From KBS-83 sp051025295 (GTDB taxonomy: Bacteria > Acidobacteriota > Terriglobia > Terriglobales > Acidobacteriaceae), in NCBI GenBank assembly GCA_051025295.1, contig JBMGJV010000010.1: 64,000 nt of DNA; one strand, written 5' to 3'. A program made the translations under genes and the position numbers. Below the pieces are notes generated by a model. It was not told where the DNA came from, ran no database searches, and saw nothing but the letters and a program-made list of their open reading frames with translations. Every line of letters starts with the position of its first letter. The first letter of the stretch is position 1. Below, in pieces: positions 17,792-26,897 of the stretch.

Positions 17792-18046
17792 TTATGTGCG
17801 CCAGTAGTTGTTGGCGGCTGCAATGGTCTGGAATTCGATCGCGACGACTTGGCTGGCGGCGATCAGGCTGTCAGGGTTTGTCGCATAGCTGGGGCGACCT
17901 TGCTTGAGTACGTCAAGGTCCGGCTGAATGTTGTGGATCATGTGACGCGAAATGGTAATGGCGAGCCGGCGTCCTTCTTCGGGTGTTGCCGTGATCAAGG
18001 TTCCACCCGGGATGAGAACTAATTCGGATTCTGGTAGACGATTCAT
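17792..18046 (-). CDS. Small hypothetical protein (84 aa)
   Basis: I do not recognise this protein. It begins MNRLPESELVLIPGG and is mixed helix and strand in outlook with no membrane segment or known motif. The ATG was chosen because GAGGAG lies six bases upstream; an in-frame ATG 60 bases earlier has no such site and would overlap the small ORF upstream. Local base composition is less GC-rich than the neighbours. It probably forms a pair with the 68-residue ORF 52 bases upstream. Confidence 0.5.
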   Translation of the reverse strand: MNRLPESELVLIPGGTLITATPEEGRRLAITISRHMIHNIQPDLDVLKQGRPSYATNPDSLIAASQVVAIEFQTIAAANNYWRT

Positions 18047-18098
18047 CGTGAGCTCCTCTGGCGTATGCCTGTTCGTATGGTCCGTGGTTGAGACGCAG

Positions 18099-18305
18099 TT
18101 ACGCATGGCGAATGCTGTGATCTGGCCCGGTTGACCCGTGTGCGTCGCGGAGTCGTTGGTTCTCCATGATCAGCTCCACTACGATCTGGCGCAGGCTGGC
18201 ATTCTCCTGCACCAATAAGCGGCAGCAGGGCTGCGATGGCACTGCTCTCAGGAGCGAGATCTCTCCCTCATGCTCATCCGAAAAGTGTCTGCGCATCGCG
18301 TCCAA
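18099..18305 (-). CDS. Small coiled-coil ORF (68 aa)
   Basis: Unrecognised. The middle of the protein, roughly residues 30-53, has leucines and aliphatic residues in heptad spacing among charged residues (LLVQENASLRQIVVELIM then ENQRLRD), as in a short leucine zipper. It starts with TTG, which has GAGGAG seven bases upstream; an ATG nine bases inside is the alternative. The ribosome site and the heptad pattern argue for a real gene, but the length is near what chance allows. It may dimerise or bind another protein. Confidence 0.4.
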   Translation of the reverse strand: MDAMRRHFSDEHEGEISLLRAVPSQPCCRLLVQENASLRQIVVELIMENQRLRDAHGSTGPDHSIRHA

Positions 18306-18539
18306 TCGGCTGCTCCTCGTCGTGCCAGCGACGCGGCCAAGTGGATCTCCGCGTCTGTATGCAAGCTAGGCAGAGATGCGGACGAGCGGCAGCCCAATTC
18401 GAGATGACCGCGAGTGCCACTTTCGTAGGGTGAGTGGATGGTACGCCCGCGCACCTCGAAAGAGGGGTGTCGCGGAACCGCTTCTGTAGCTGGTCAGTTG
18501 AGGCACGCGGGCCTATGTTCATAGATCAGGGAGAGTGGA

Positions 18540-19472
18540 ATGCGAGCGATGCAATTGCGTGCCGGAGCGGGCGATGACCTGCTCATGGCAGTTGACGTGG
18601 AGAGGCCGGAAACTGCACCGAGCGAAGTATTAGTCGAGGTGCACGCAGCTGGAGTGATCCCGACGGAGCTCGACTGGTGGCCCAGCACGCATCATCCGGA
18701 CGGGTCTCCGCGGCAAGACGCCGTGCCGGGTCACGAGTTCTCTGGCGTGATCGCCGGAGTCGGAAGCGACGTGCATCGCTGGAGCGTGGGCCAGGAAATC
18801 TACGGCATGAACGACTGGTTTGCGGCGGGAGCGATGGCGGAATACTGCACCGCGCTGCCAGCGAGCATCGCGACGAAGCCGGCATCGCTGAGCCATGCGG
18901 AGGCAGCGACGGTGCCCATCAGTGCGCTGACGGCATGGCAGGGTATGGTGGATCGCGCGCAAGTGCAACCGGGCGAACGAGTGCTGGTGCAGGGCGGCGC
19001 AGGCGGCGTGGGTATGTTCGCCGTCCAAGTGGCGCATCTGCACGGCGGGCGCGTGACGGCTACGACCTCAGCATCGACGCTGGACCTGGTGCTGAGCCTT
19101 GGCGCAGAGGACGCGATCGACTACCGATCCAACAACGGGCGGCCTGAGCTCGGCCAATTCGACGTGGTGTTCGACACTGTGGGCGGCGAGACTCGCAGCC
19201 GCCTGCCGGAGCTTCTCGCGCCCGGCGGTAGGCTCATCTCCGTGGCGGCCGACGCTGAAGTGACGACCGACCCGGTCGCGCGTGCGGCCTACTTCATCGT
19301 CGAGCCGAACCAGAGCCAACTGCAGCAGGTAGCGGCGCTGATCGATGCGGGGCGGCTGAAGACGTTTATCAAAGCCGAGGTACCGCTGGCCGACGCTGGA
19401 CGGGCCTATGCGGGGCAATTAGCGACTCACAGCCGTTACGGGAAAGTAGTGGTGCAGGTGCGGCCGGGATGA
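18540..19472 (+). CDS. Quinone oxidoreductase-like MDR (NADPH)
   Basis: A 310-residue zinc-free medium-chain dehydrogenase/reductase. The N-terminal GroES-like domain has GHEFSGVIAGVG, and the Rossmann half has VLVQGGAGGVGMFAVQVA, the AxxGxxG-type NADPH motif of QOR and zeta-crystallin-like enzymes. The cysteine lobe that binds structural zinc is absent. Likely reaction: NADPH-dependent reduction of quinones or activated alkenes. Ribosome site GGGAGAG precedes the ATG. It is followed after 144 bases by the response regulator. Confidence 0.85.
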   Translation: MRAMQLRAGAGDDLLMAVDVERPETAPSEVLVEVHAAGVIPTELDWWPSTHHPDGSPRQDAVPGHEFSGVIAGVGSDVHRWSVGQEIYGMNDWFAAGAMAEYCTALPASIATKPASLSHAEAATVPISALTAWQGMVDRAQVQPGERVLVQGGAGGVGMFAVQVAHLHGGRVTATTSASTLDLVLSLGAEDAIDYRSNNGRPELGQFDVVFDTVGGETRSRLPELLAPGGRLISVAADAEVTTDPVARAAYFIVEPNQSQLQQVAALIDAGRLKTFIKAEVPLADAGRAYAGQLATHSRYGKVVVQVRPG

Positions 19473-19616
19473 CTGCATCACCCTTCGGTTCGATAACTCC
19501 AGGTCTCGTCTCTAAGTCTCGTCCCTAGCAAGAGAGCTGTACGAGCCGCGAGGTGTTAGCGCGGCCGGACTATACTGATCGCCCGGTCGCACGTATCTGG
19601 CGTTGTCTGAGGTGCC

Positions 19617-20243
19617 ATGACCAATGGAATGATCACGATCCTGACAGTGGACGACCATCCGCTTGTGCGCGACGGCATCCGCTTCGCTGTCGAGTCGCAA
19701 CCGGATATGCAGATCGTGGCCGAGGCTGACAACGGGCAAAAAGCCGTCGAGTTGTTCGGGATCCATCATCCGCAGATCACGTTGATGGATCTGCAGATGC
19801 CGTTGATGAACGGCATCGACGCGATCCTGGAGATTCGGCGCAGTGCGCCAGGCGCACGCGTGCTGGTGCTCACGACATACTCTGGCGATGTACAGGCCGC
19901 ACGAGCGCTCCGGGCTGGCGCGGCGGGTTATGTGCTGAAAGGTTCGCTTCGCAAAGAGCTAGTGCAAGCCATTCGGGATGTGCATGCCGGCCGGCAGCGC
20001 ATTCAGGCAGAGATTGCGAGCGAGCTGGCGGAGCACTACTCCGCAGACAGCCTGTCTTTGCGTGAGGTCGAGGTGCTGCGCGGCGTGGCTGCAGGCTGCT
20101 CCAACAAGATTGTGGCTGAGCAGCTCCGCATTACCGAGGACACCGTGAAGGGACACATGAAGAGCATCATGGGCAAGCTACAAGCCAATGACCGCACGCA
20201 TGCAGTGATGATTGCGATGAAGCGCGGCTTTCTTGATACGTAA
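19617..20243 (+). CDS. NarL/FixJ-family response regulator
   Basis: A 208-residue two-domain regulator. The receiver domain has TVDDHP with the acidic pair, phospho-acceptor D58 in LMDLQMP, and the conserved lysine in GYVLKGS. The C-terminal LuxR-type helix-turn-helix (LSLREVEVLRGVAAGCSNKIVAEQL, then TVKGHMKSIMGKL) binds DNA. A TATACT at 19571-19576 is a candidate -10. The histidine kinase gene starts 40 bases after its stop, so they form a two-component operon. Confidence 0.92.
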   Translation: MTNGMITILTVDDHPLVRDGIRFAVESQPDMQIVAEADNGQKAVELFGIHHPQITLMDLQMPLMNGIDAILEIRRSAPGARVLVLTTYSGDVQAARALRAGAAGYVLKGSLRKELVQAIRDVHAGRQRIQAEIASELAEHYSADSLSLREVEVLRGVAAGCSNKIVAEQLRITEDTVKGHMKSIMGKLQANDRTHAVMIAMKRGFLDT

Positions 20244-20283
20244 CACCGCAGCGCACCTAACAAAAACGGGAGGGCGGCCGGAG

Positions 20284-23200
20284 ATGAGCAAGATCGTTCT
20301 TGCGAAGGCCATCCCTACCTGCATGCTCCTCTTATTAGGACTGCTGCTGCCCTGCCTGCGAGCCGCGGCCGAGGGCGAGCGATGGCACGCGGCATCCATG
20401 CGACTGCCCGCGCGTCAGGCCGCACCCCCGCTGGAGGACATGGCGCACACCAGCTGGACACGCCGCGACGGCGCGCCCAGTGACATCGCCGCCCTCGCGC
20501 AGACCAGCGAAGGCTATCTGTGGATCGGCTCACGACTGGGCCTGTTCCGATTTGACGGTTTGCAGTTTCAGTCCTACCCATTCCACTCGGGCGATCCGCA
20601 ACTGCCGGCATCAGATATCTCCGCGCTGGCAGCGGATCGCGATGGCGGATTGTGGATTGGCTACCGCATGGGTGGAATCAGCTACCTGAAAGATGGCCGC
20701 AAGGTGGACTACGACCGGAGCAGCGGCCTGGTCGGCGAGTCGACGGAGCAACTGGTCTGCCGTGACGATGGCTCCGTCTGGGCCACTGCGGATGGGCGGT
20801 TGATGCACCTCGACGGCTCACGGTGGCAGAACTACTCGGCAGCCCACGGGCTCGATTCAGATGGCTTGTACAGCCTCTTCTTCGATCGCGACGGCGATCT
20901 GTGGACTGCGGCCAAGCAGCACGTGTATGTACTGCGACGGGGCGAGCGGCGCTTTGTTGCGGTAGCCGAACCGGGCACGACAGTGAACCAGTTTGCACAG
21001 CGGCCGGATGGGCAGATCTGGGTTACCGATGCGTGGAAGAGCGTGCGTCCGCTCGAGCCCGATGGCAAGCGGCCCCAGGGCCAGCCGCAGCCCGTCCGGG
21101 TCCCCGGCGTTCCCGTCATGGTAGTGGATCGACAAGGCAGCCTGTGGCTGGCGCATGACTTCGGCGGTCTGACCCGGATCCGCTTCCCCGGCGGCGATAG
21201 GCGCGAGGTGGACAACTACGGCGCTGGCAACGGGCTGACTGATGGACAGACCCGCGCACTGCTGGTGGATCGCCAGGGCAGCGTGTGGGTCGCGACTGCG
21301 CGTGGACTGGACCGCTTCCGTCACTCGCCAGTGCGGCAGTTCAGTGGCGTTCGCCTGGACTACTATCCGGCGCTGGCGGCCGACCGGACGCAGGGGATCT
21401 GGTTCAACGACATGGACAAGCCGCTGATGCGGCTGCGCAATGGACAACTCAGCTTCATCGGCGTGGGACACGGCAGCAGCACTCTGTTTCAGGATGGCTC
21501 CGGAGGCATGTGGCTGCTGGACCCGATCACGCATGAGTTCTTTCGTTACCCGGAGAGCGGTGGCGAGCCCGAGCGTATCGCGATGCCCGAGGTCGCCCGC
21601 GATGTGGAGACCTGGTGCCTGGGGCAGGATGTCGATGGCGCGCTGATGGCGGGATTTGAAGGGCACGGACTGTGGCGCTACCGCGGGCAATGGCAGCGGA
21701 TGAGCGACTCGGGGCTGCCCCAGGAGTCTCCGCTGTCGCTGATGCGCGGCGCCTGCGGCCGGGTCTGGCTGGGCTACGCACACAACCAGGTGGCGCTTCA
21801 GGACGGCAGCGGCTGGCATCTCTACGGTCCGGCACAGGGGCTGGAACTCAACTCGGTCTTTGCCTTCTACGACGAGGGGGAATTGATGCTGGCCGGCGGG
21901 TCGGATGGACTCGCGTTTCGCGATAGGCGGGGATTCCACAATCTGCGCCTGCGGGAGCCTGGATTGCTGCGCGGGATCTCCGGCATTGTGCGCGACCGCT
22001 CTGGCGACCTTTGGTTGAATGCCGGGCTGGGCGTGCTGCGGCTGCCAGCGTCGGAGTTACAGGCCGCGCTACATGATCCGCACTACCCCATGGATTTTCA
22101 GCTACTGAACGAGCGAGATGGGCTGATTGGCTCGCCCGCGCAGACCAAGCCCACGCCTTCCGCGGTGATGGATCGCGACGGCACGTTGTGGTTTGCTACG
22201 TCAGGGCATCTGGTCTCTGTCGATCCTGCACAGGCACGGCTGGAAGGCGCAGCGCCCAATGTTCTGCTGCAGGCGGTGTTGGTGAACGGCAGCGTCAGGC
22301 GGCCTGCTAGCGACATGAGCATCGTCGAGGATGCGCACCGACTGAAGACAGTCGAGTTCGACTACATCGGCGTGGATCTGCAGGCGCCCGACCGCGTGCA
22401 CTACCAGTACATGCTGGAAGAGCAGGACCGCGAATGGCAGGAGGTCGGCACGCGGAGGCAGGCGTACTACACCAACCTCGCACCCGGGCGGTACCGGTTC
22501 CGGGTACGCGCGGCCAGCGGCACGGGTCAGTGGAGCGAACTGTCTGCGCCGCTTGCGCTCACGATCCATCCGGCGTTCTACCAGACGGGCTGGTTCTACT
22601 TGGCGATTGCGCTGCTGGCGTTGGGAATGCTGTGGTTGATCTATCGAATCCGGCTGCACGCGATCACAGCCAAGATGCAGGAGCGGCTGGAAGAGCGCGC
22701 CGGGGAGCGGGTGCGCATCGCCCGTGACCTGCACGACACTCTGCTACAAGGTGTGCAGGGACTGGTGCTCAGGTTCCATTACGCCGCTGAAAAGCTACCG
22801 CCAGACGAGCCGGTTCGCGAACTGCTCATGACCGCGCTGGACCGTGCCGACCAGGTGATCGGTGAAGGACGGGACAGGGTTCGGCAGCTGCGCGCCGATC
22901 GCTCTGCGCCCGGAGATCTGGAGCGCGAGTTGGGGCGCGCGATCGAAGCATTGAAGGATGGAACCGCCGCGGAGATTACCTTGTCCGTGACGGGTCATCC
23001 GCGTCGGCTGCACGCTACCGTTCAGGACGAGCTCTACTGCGTTGGTCGGGAGGCGCTCACCAATGCGGTGCGCCATGCATCGGCGGCCAAAATTGTTGTC
23101 GAGCTCGCGTATGAGACTCGCGTTCTCAGCCTGCGCTGCTGCGATGACGGTTGTGGAGTAGATCAGGACATCCTGCAGGCCGGCTTTCGGCAGGGTCACT

Positions 23201-23460
23201 TCGGGTTTCTGGGCATGCGCGAGCGCGCCCAGCGGCTTGGCTGCAAGTTGGAATTGCGCAGCGCTCGGGATGCGGGCACGGCTGTGGAGGTGCGGGTTCC
23301 GGGACGACGTGCATACGCTCCGGAGAGCCGTGATAGCTGGGCGACGCTGCTGCAACCGGCAAGTGTTCTCGAACCTTCCACTGTCACAGCAGCCGCATCT
23401 GCCACGCCGGAGGCGGCCCCGGAGCGCTCTGACAAGCCAGCGAAGCTCTTCGGCGACTGA
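20284..23460 (+). CDS. Hybrid-free beta-propeller sensor histidine kinase
   Basis: A 1058-residue membrane kinase. After a signal peptide (residues 1-30) come two seven-bladed Reg_prop propellers with recurring blades such as GYLWIGSRLGLFRFDG, GSVWATADGRL and GSVWVATARGL. A Y_Y_Y domain follows (near HYQYMLEEQDREW), then one membrane helix (WFYLAIALLALGMLWLIY) and a HisKA_3 domain with H817 in RIARDLHDTLLQG. The HATPase has REALTNAVRHA and the G boxes DDGCGVD and GFLGMRERA. It autophosphorylates H817 and passes phosphate to the regulator encoded upstream. ATG at 20284 gives a proper signal peptide; the TTG opening the frame overlaps the regulator. In gut bacteria such propellers sense oligosaccharides; here the signal is unknown. 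Confidence 0.92.
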   Translation: MSKIVLAKAIPTCMLLLLGLLLPCLRAAAEGERWHAASMRLPARQAAPPLEDMAHTSWTRRDGAPSDIAALAQTSEGYLWIGSRLGLFRFDGLQFQSYPFHSGDPQLPASDISALAADRDGGLWIGYRMGGISYLKDGRKVDYDRSSGLVGESTEQLVCRDDGSVWATADGRLMHLDGSRWQNYSAAHGLDSDGLYSLFFDRDGDLWTAAKQHVYVLRRGERRFVAVAEPGTTVNQFAQRPDGQIWVTDAWKSVRPLEPDGKRPQGQPQPVRVPGVPVMVVDRQGSLWLAHDFGGLTRIRFPGGDRREVDNYGAGNGLTDGQTRALLVDRQGSVWVATARGLDRFRHSPVRQFSGVRLDYYPALAADRTQGIWFNDMDKPLMRLRNGQLSFIGVGHGSSTLFQDGSGGMWLLDPITHEFFRYPESGGEPERIAMPEVARDVETWCLGQDVDGALMAGFEGHGLWRYRGQWQRMSDSGLPQESPLSLMRGACGRVWLGYAHNQVALQDGSGWHLYGPAQGLELNSVFAFYDEGELMLAGGSDGLAFRDRRGFHNLRLREPGLLRGISGIVRDRSGDLWLNAGLGVLRLPASELQAALHDPHYPMDFQLLNERDGLIGSPAQTKPTPSAVMDRDGTLWFATSGHLVSVDPAQARLEGAAPNVLLQAVLVNGSVRRPASDMSIVEDAHRLKTVEFDYIGVDLQAPDRVHYQYMLEEQDREWQEVGTRRQAYYTNLAPGRYRFRVRAASGTGQWSELSAPLALTIHPAFYQTGWFYLAIALLALGMLWLIYRIRLHAITAKMQERLEERAGERVRIARDLHDTLLQGVQGLVLRFHYAAEKLPPDEPVRELLMTALDRADQVIGEGRDRVRQLRADRSAPGDLERELGRAIEALKDGTAAEITLSVTGHPRRLHATVQDELYCVGREALTNAVRHASAAKIVVELAYETRVLSLRCCDDGCGVDQDILQAGFRQGHFGFLGMRERAQRLGCKLELRSARDAGTAVEVRVPGRRAYAPESRDSWATLLQPASVLEPSTVTAAASATPEAAPERSDKPAKLFGD

Positions 23461-23462
23461 GA

Positions 23463-23500
23463 TGCTCCGCACGCGCGAACTGCACGAGCCGTGCGGAGCA
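23463..23500. terminator. Inverted repeat between convergent genes
   Basis: TGCTCCGCACG pairs with CGTGCGGAGCA over 11 bp around a 16-base loop, directly after the kinase stop and ahead of the GH30 stop. It lacks a T run, so it is a weaker terminator candidate. Confidence 0.5.
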
Positions 23501-23519
23501 GAACAGAGACGGTAAGCTC

Positions 23520-24938
23520 TCAGAGCACAATCGTCGTGACAGAACTGGCCGGTAGCGAGAGACGCAGCGCCTGCGCAGCCAGGCGGCAGTTCACCCTCTT
23601 CTCTGTCGTGGCGTTGTTGGTCAGCACCAGCACGCGACTCCCGTCAGGATTCTGTGCTGCGACGTGGTCGACATCGCCGACGGTGCCACGCGTGGCGAAG
23701 ACGCGCGCGCCACGCCGGATGTGCCGTCCATAGTGCGCGAAGGCCCAGTACATGCCGCTTTGCGTGATCTGCTGCGTTTGGGAGTTGAGCGTGACCACGC
23801 CGCCGCAGGAGAACGGCCCGATATTGGGCCTTCCCTTCTCATCGAGCACCAGGTTCCAGCTCACGATGCAACGCGACCAGTTGTTGAGAATGGTCGTGAA
23901 CTTCGAAGACCACTTGGCCCAGTCGGTCTCGTAATCGGCATCCGTGTAGTCTGGGCCGCCTTCGGTCCAGTACGCGTTCTTGTGGGGGAACATCTCGTGT
24001 ACGCGTGTCATGGATGATGGGTCGCCGTAGTAACCATGCCAAGCCACGCCATCGACATACTTTGCGAGGTCTCCATCCTCGAACTCATCGACCACGCGAC
24101 CCCACAAGTTGTAATTGTGGTCGAGAATCCAGATCTTCGTGTCGAGCCCGCTTTTCTCGATTGCCGGCCCGAGATGATCGCGGATGAAGCCAATCTCGTA
24201 TTCCTGTCCCCACATGGCCTGCGGCATGCGGCCGTCCTGGTCGGTATCGATCTCGTTCTGGACGGTGATTGCGCGGATGTTCACGTGCTCTGCGCGATAG
24301 CCTTCGAGGAATTTAACGAAATAGTCTGCGTAGGGCGCAAACGACGCTTTGCGCATCGATCCACCCAGCAACGTGTGGCTGGCCTTCATCCAGGCTGGCG
24401 GGCTCCAGGGTGAGGAAAAGACGTACAGGTCGGAATTTGCCTGTTGCGCCTCACGCAGCATCGGCAGGATGTAAGCGCGGTCGTGATCGAGGCTGAAGTG
24501 CGCCATTTGCGGATCAGGTTCTGTGGTGTCGTCATAGGTGTAGGCATCACGGGAGTAGTCGCTGGAGCCAATGGTGGTGCGTGCGATCGAGAGACCCAGC
24601 CCTTCGGTGCTGAAGCAATCCCGCAGCAGTGCCTGACGGGCGTCCGTCTTCATCTGCGAGAGCAGATAGCAGGTGGCATCCGTGAGTGCGGCGCCAAAGC
24701 CGAGGAGATCCTGAAACTGCTGTTCCGGCACGAGCTCGATAGTGTCTGCAGGCGTTGCGTCGCTCGCCGTTGACCAGTTCGGGAGCGTGAGCGGTCGCAT
24801 CTTGCCGGAACTGGAGGTCTGCCAAGCACGGGGCGGCTGCGGCGCCGCCCAGGCAGCGAGCGAAGGAAGCGCAGCAAGCGAAGGGCCGGCCAGCAAGGCC
24901 TGGCCCAGAAACGTACGACGGCTCGTCTGTTGCGACAA
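23520..24938 (-). CDS. Secreted GH30 glycosidase (glucosylceramidase-like)
   Basis: A 472-residue glycoside hydrolase family 30 enzyme. It has a twin-arginine signal (RRTFLG near residue 7, hydrophobic stretch to AAWAAP). The catalytic acid/base is E229 in TVQNEID, and the nucleophile is E326 in YWTEGG. FGAALTDATCYLL and SPPAWMK are further family motifs. GH30 enzymes cleave beta-glucosides, beta-1,6-glucans or glucosylceramide; bacterial members of this subgroup usually act on beta-1,6- or beta-glucosidic links. The C-terminal beta sandwich ends LSLPASSVTTIVL, complete for the family. It stands alone. Confidence 0.9.
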   Translation of the reverse strand: MSQQTSRRTFLGQALLAGPSLAALPSLAAWAAPQPPRAWQTSSSGKMRPLTLPNWSTASDATPADTIELVPEQQFQDLLGFGAALTDATCYLLSQMKTDARQALLRDCFSTEGLGLSIARTTIGSSDYSRDAYTYDDTTEPDPQMAHFSLDHDRAYILPMLREAQQANSDLYVFSSPWSPPAWMKASHTLLGGSMRKASFAPYADYFVKFLEGYRAEHVNIRAITVQNEIDTDQDGRMPQAMWGQEYEIGFIRDHLGPAIEKSGLDTKIWILDHNYNLWGRVVDEFEDGDLAKYVDGVAWHGYYGDPSSMTRVHEMFPHKNAYWTEGGPDYTDADYETDWAKWSSKFTTILNNWSRCIVSWNLVLDEKGRPNIGPFSCGGVVTLNSQTQQITQSGMYWAFAHYGRHIRRGARVFATRGTVGDVDHVAAQNPDGSRVLVLTNNATTEKRVNCRLAAQALRLSLPASSVTTIVL

Positions 24939-25187
24939 GAGACACTCCGCAAGTCGGTAGGAATGCAGACAATGGATTGTCTGGGTAGTCCCGCGATTCT
25001 ACCTTCTGCCGAGCCAGTTGGCGTCGCCTTTTCTCTGAGCCCGATGGGTTTCCCGTCCGGCGCAAGCCCCGGGATCAGGTGACTATCCGGACTGTCAGCG
25101 CCGAAAGCGGCGCTTCCAAGCTGAACCGGCAAGCGCGACGGCATCCTACTTGCTAACTCCCGCAGATATCTCTACAGAGCGTGCAGC

Positions 25188-25709
25188 ATGAAACCAGTCG
25201 GTGATCCGGTTCCGCGCATTAACAACGAGCTCGCTGTCGGCGAGGACCTCGACTTCCAGCGGAAGTGGTGGTCGTTCGAACGAGTGGTGTACATCGTCTT
25301 TGTCGTCATCGTGCTGCTGGATGTGGCCGGCGTGTTCGGCCGTGGCTATTTCGCAAAAGCGGAAGCGACGATCTCTGGGGGCGCGGCGCACCTGAAATAC
25401 GAGCGAGTGCAGCGCGTGGGCACACCTTCCATCCTCTCGGTCGAGTTTGCACCAGACACAGCGGAGCAGGGACAAGTGCACATCTGGATGGATGGCGCGT
25501 TAACGAAGGCTCTTGGCAATCAGCGCATCGTTCCGCAGCCAGTGACAACGACGCTCAACAAGAATGGGTACGAGTACAGCTTTCGCGCATCAGACCCGCC
25601 GGCGATGACACGCTTCGCTCTGCAGCCGATCAAGCCTGGGGTGTTTACGCTCAAACTACGCGTCGGCAACCGGTCCGAGAGCCAGTTGCATATCGTCGTC
25701 ATGCCCTAG
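25188..25709 (+). CDS. Single-pass membrane protein of unknown function
   Basis: A 173-residue protein with a short cytoplasmic N-terminus, one membrane helix at about residues 33-50 (VVYIVFVVIVLLDVAGVFG) and a beta-rich external part (ILSVEFAPDTAEQGQVHIWMDG, FTLKLRVGNRSESQLHIVVMP). I do not recognise the family. The absence of a cleavable signal and the Ig-like spacing of strands suggest an anchored extracytoplasmic domain. It sits between the GH30 and topoisomerase genes, convergent with the latter (six bases apart), and shows no operon partner. Confidence 0.65.
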   Translation: MKPVGDPVPRINNELAVGEDLDFQRKWWSFERVVYIVFVVIVLLDVAGVFGRGYFAKAEATISGGAAHLKYERVQRVGTPSILSVEFAPDTAEQGQVHIWMDGALTKALGNQRIVPQPVTTTLNKNGYEYSFRASDPPAMTRFALQPIKPGVFTLKLRVGNRSESQLHIVVMP

Positions 25710-25715
25710 AGACGC

Positions 25716-26840
25716 TCAGGCAGCGCGGCCAGCCGTCTCACCTTTCCCTTTTCGCGCGGGACGCAATACATCGAGCAGCACCTGCTCACCTTCGCGCAGC
25801 ATGGTGCTTGCATTCGCCATACGCTCCTCACTGTTGCCGGCCTCCGGCAACTGAGCAGCCTCGCGCATGGCGTGGGTCATCTTGCCTGTCATGTAGATCT
25901 CCAGAACTTCAGGGTGCACATAGCACTTCCGGCATACCGAGGGAGTGTTGCCTAATCGGCGCGCGACCTCCTGGATGGCCGTCACGACATTCCGCTTGGC
26001 CTGCGCCTGCGACTCGAAAGCCTCGGCCTCGCGAAGCAGTACGCACGCCATGACTGTCCCGGCCCAGGTGCGGAAGTCCTTCGCCGTGATGTCGCGCCCA
26101 CTGATCTCGCGCAGGTACTCATTCACATCCTGCGAATCGATGGCATGCGTCTGCCCATCCTCGTCGAGATATTGAAACAGTTCCTGCCCGGGCAGATGCT
26201 GACAGCGCTGGATGATGCGTGCCACGCGGCGATCGGTTAACGCGACTCGATGGCGCACGCCGCTCTTGCCCTTGAAGCTGAACGTGACCTTCGAACCTTC
26301 TACCTTGGTGTGCTGATTGTGCAGAGTGGTTAGACCGTAAGACTTGTTGCTGCGCGCGTACTCGGAGTTGCCGACGCGGATCAGTGTGCTCTCAAGCAGG
26401 CGCACGACCGTCGCCAGGATCTTCTGACGCGGTAGACCGGGTAGGGCAAGATCGGTTTCGACGCGCTCACGAATCAGCGGCAGCGCCTCGGCGAACTCCA
26501 TCAGGTGTTCGTACTTGTTACCGTCGCGGGTGGTACGCCAGTTTGGGTGGTAGCGGCTCTGCTTGCGGCCCTTGGCGTCGCGACCGGTGGCCTGCAGGTG
26601 TCCATTGGCCACGGGAGAGATCCAGACGTCGCGCCACGCCGGTGGGATGACGAGCGAGCGGATCCGTGCAAGCGTGCTCTCGTCGCGGATCACCTTGCCG
26701 TCGGTGCCCACATAGCAGAAGCCTTTTCCGGCACGCCGCCGCCGAATGCCGGGTCGCTCATCCGTGATGTAACGCAGCCCTGCTTCGCGAGCGGATTGTG
26801 CAGGCTCCGGCATGGCAGTTGCGGAAGGGTTGGTCGCCAT
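25716..26840 (-). CDS. DNA topoisomerase IB (poxvirus type)
   Basis: A 374-residue type IB topoisomerase that relaxes supercoils through a 3'-phosphotyrosyl link. The N-terminal domain has RIRSLVIPPAWRDVWI and HLQATGRDAKGRKQ. The catalytic domain includes the arginine-rich KYEHLMEFAEALP and FRTWAGTVMA, and the active tyrosine is Y307 in RKCYVHPEVLE. Bacterial members resemble the poxvirus enzyme. ATG at 26840 is preferred over a GTG 54 bases earlier. The usual soil-bacterial context is DNA-damage tolerance, but no repair genes are adjacent. Confidence 0.9.
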   Translation of the reverse strand: MATNPSATAMPEPAQSAREAGLRYITDERPGIRRRRAGKGFCYVGTDGKVIRDESTLARIRSLVIPPAWRDVWISPVANGHLQATGRDAKGRKQSRYHPNWRTTRDGNKYEHLMEFAEALPLIRERVETDLALPGLPRQKILATVVRLLESTLIRVGNSEYARSNKSYGLTTLHNQHTKVEGSKVTFSFKGKSGVRHRVALTDRRVARIIQRCQHLPGQELFQYLDEDGQTHAIDSQDVNEYLREISGRDITAKDFRTWAGTVMACVLLREAEAFESQAQAKRNVVTAIQEVARRLGNTPSVCRKCYVHPEVLEIYMTGKMTHAMREAAQLPEAGNSEERMANASTMLREGEQVLLDVLRPARKGKGETAGRAA

Positions 26841-26897
26841 TGTGCATGTGACCGCGGCAGAGTGCTGCGTTGGTCCCCGATCACTCTGATGCACAAT

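Noticed and set aside
20857..21939. Long minus-strand frame (360 codons) opposite the sensor kinase
   Set aside because: It lies wholly within the propeller coding region, has no ribosome site or motif, and is expected from GC-rich third positions.
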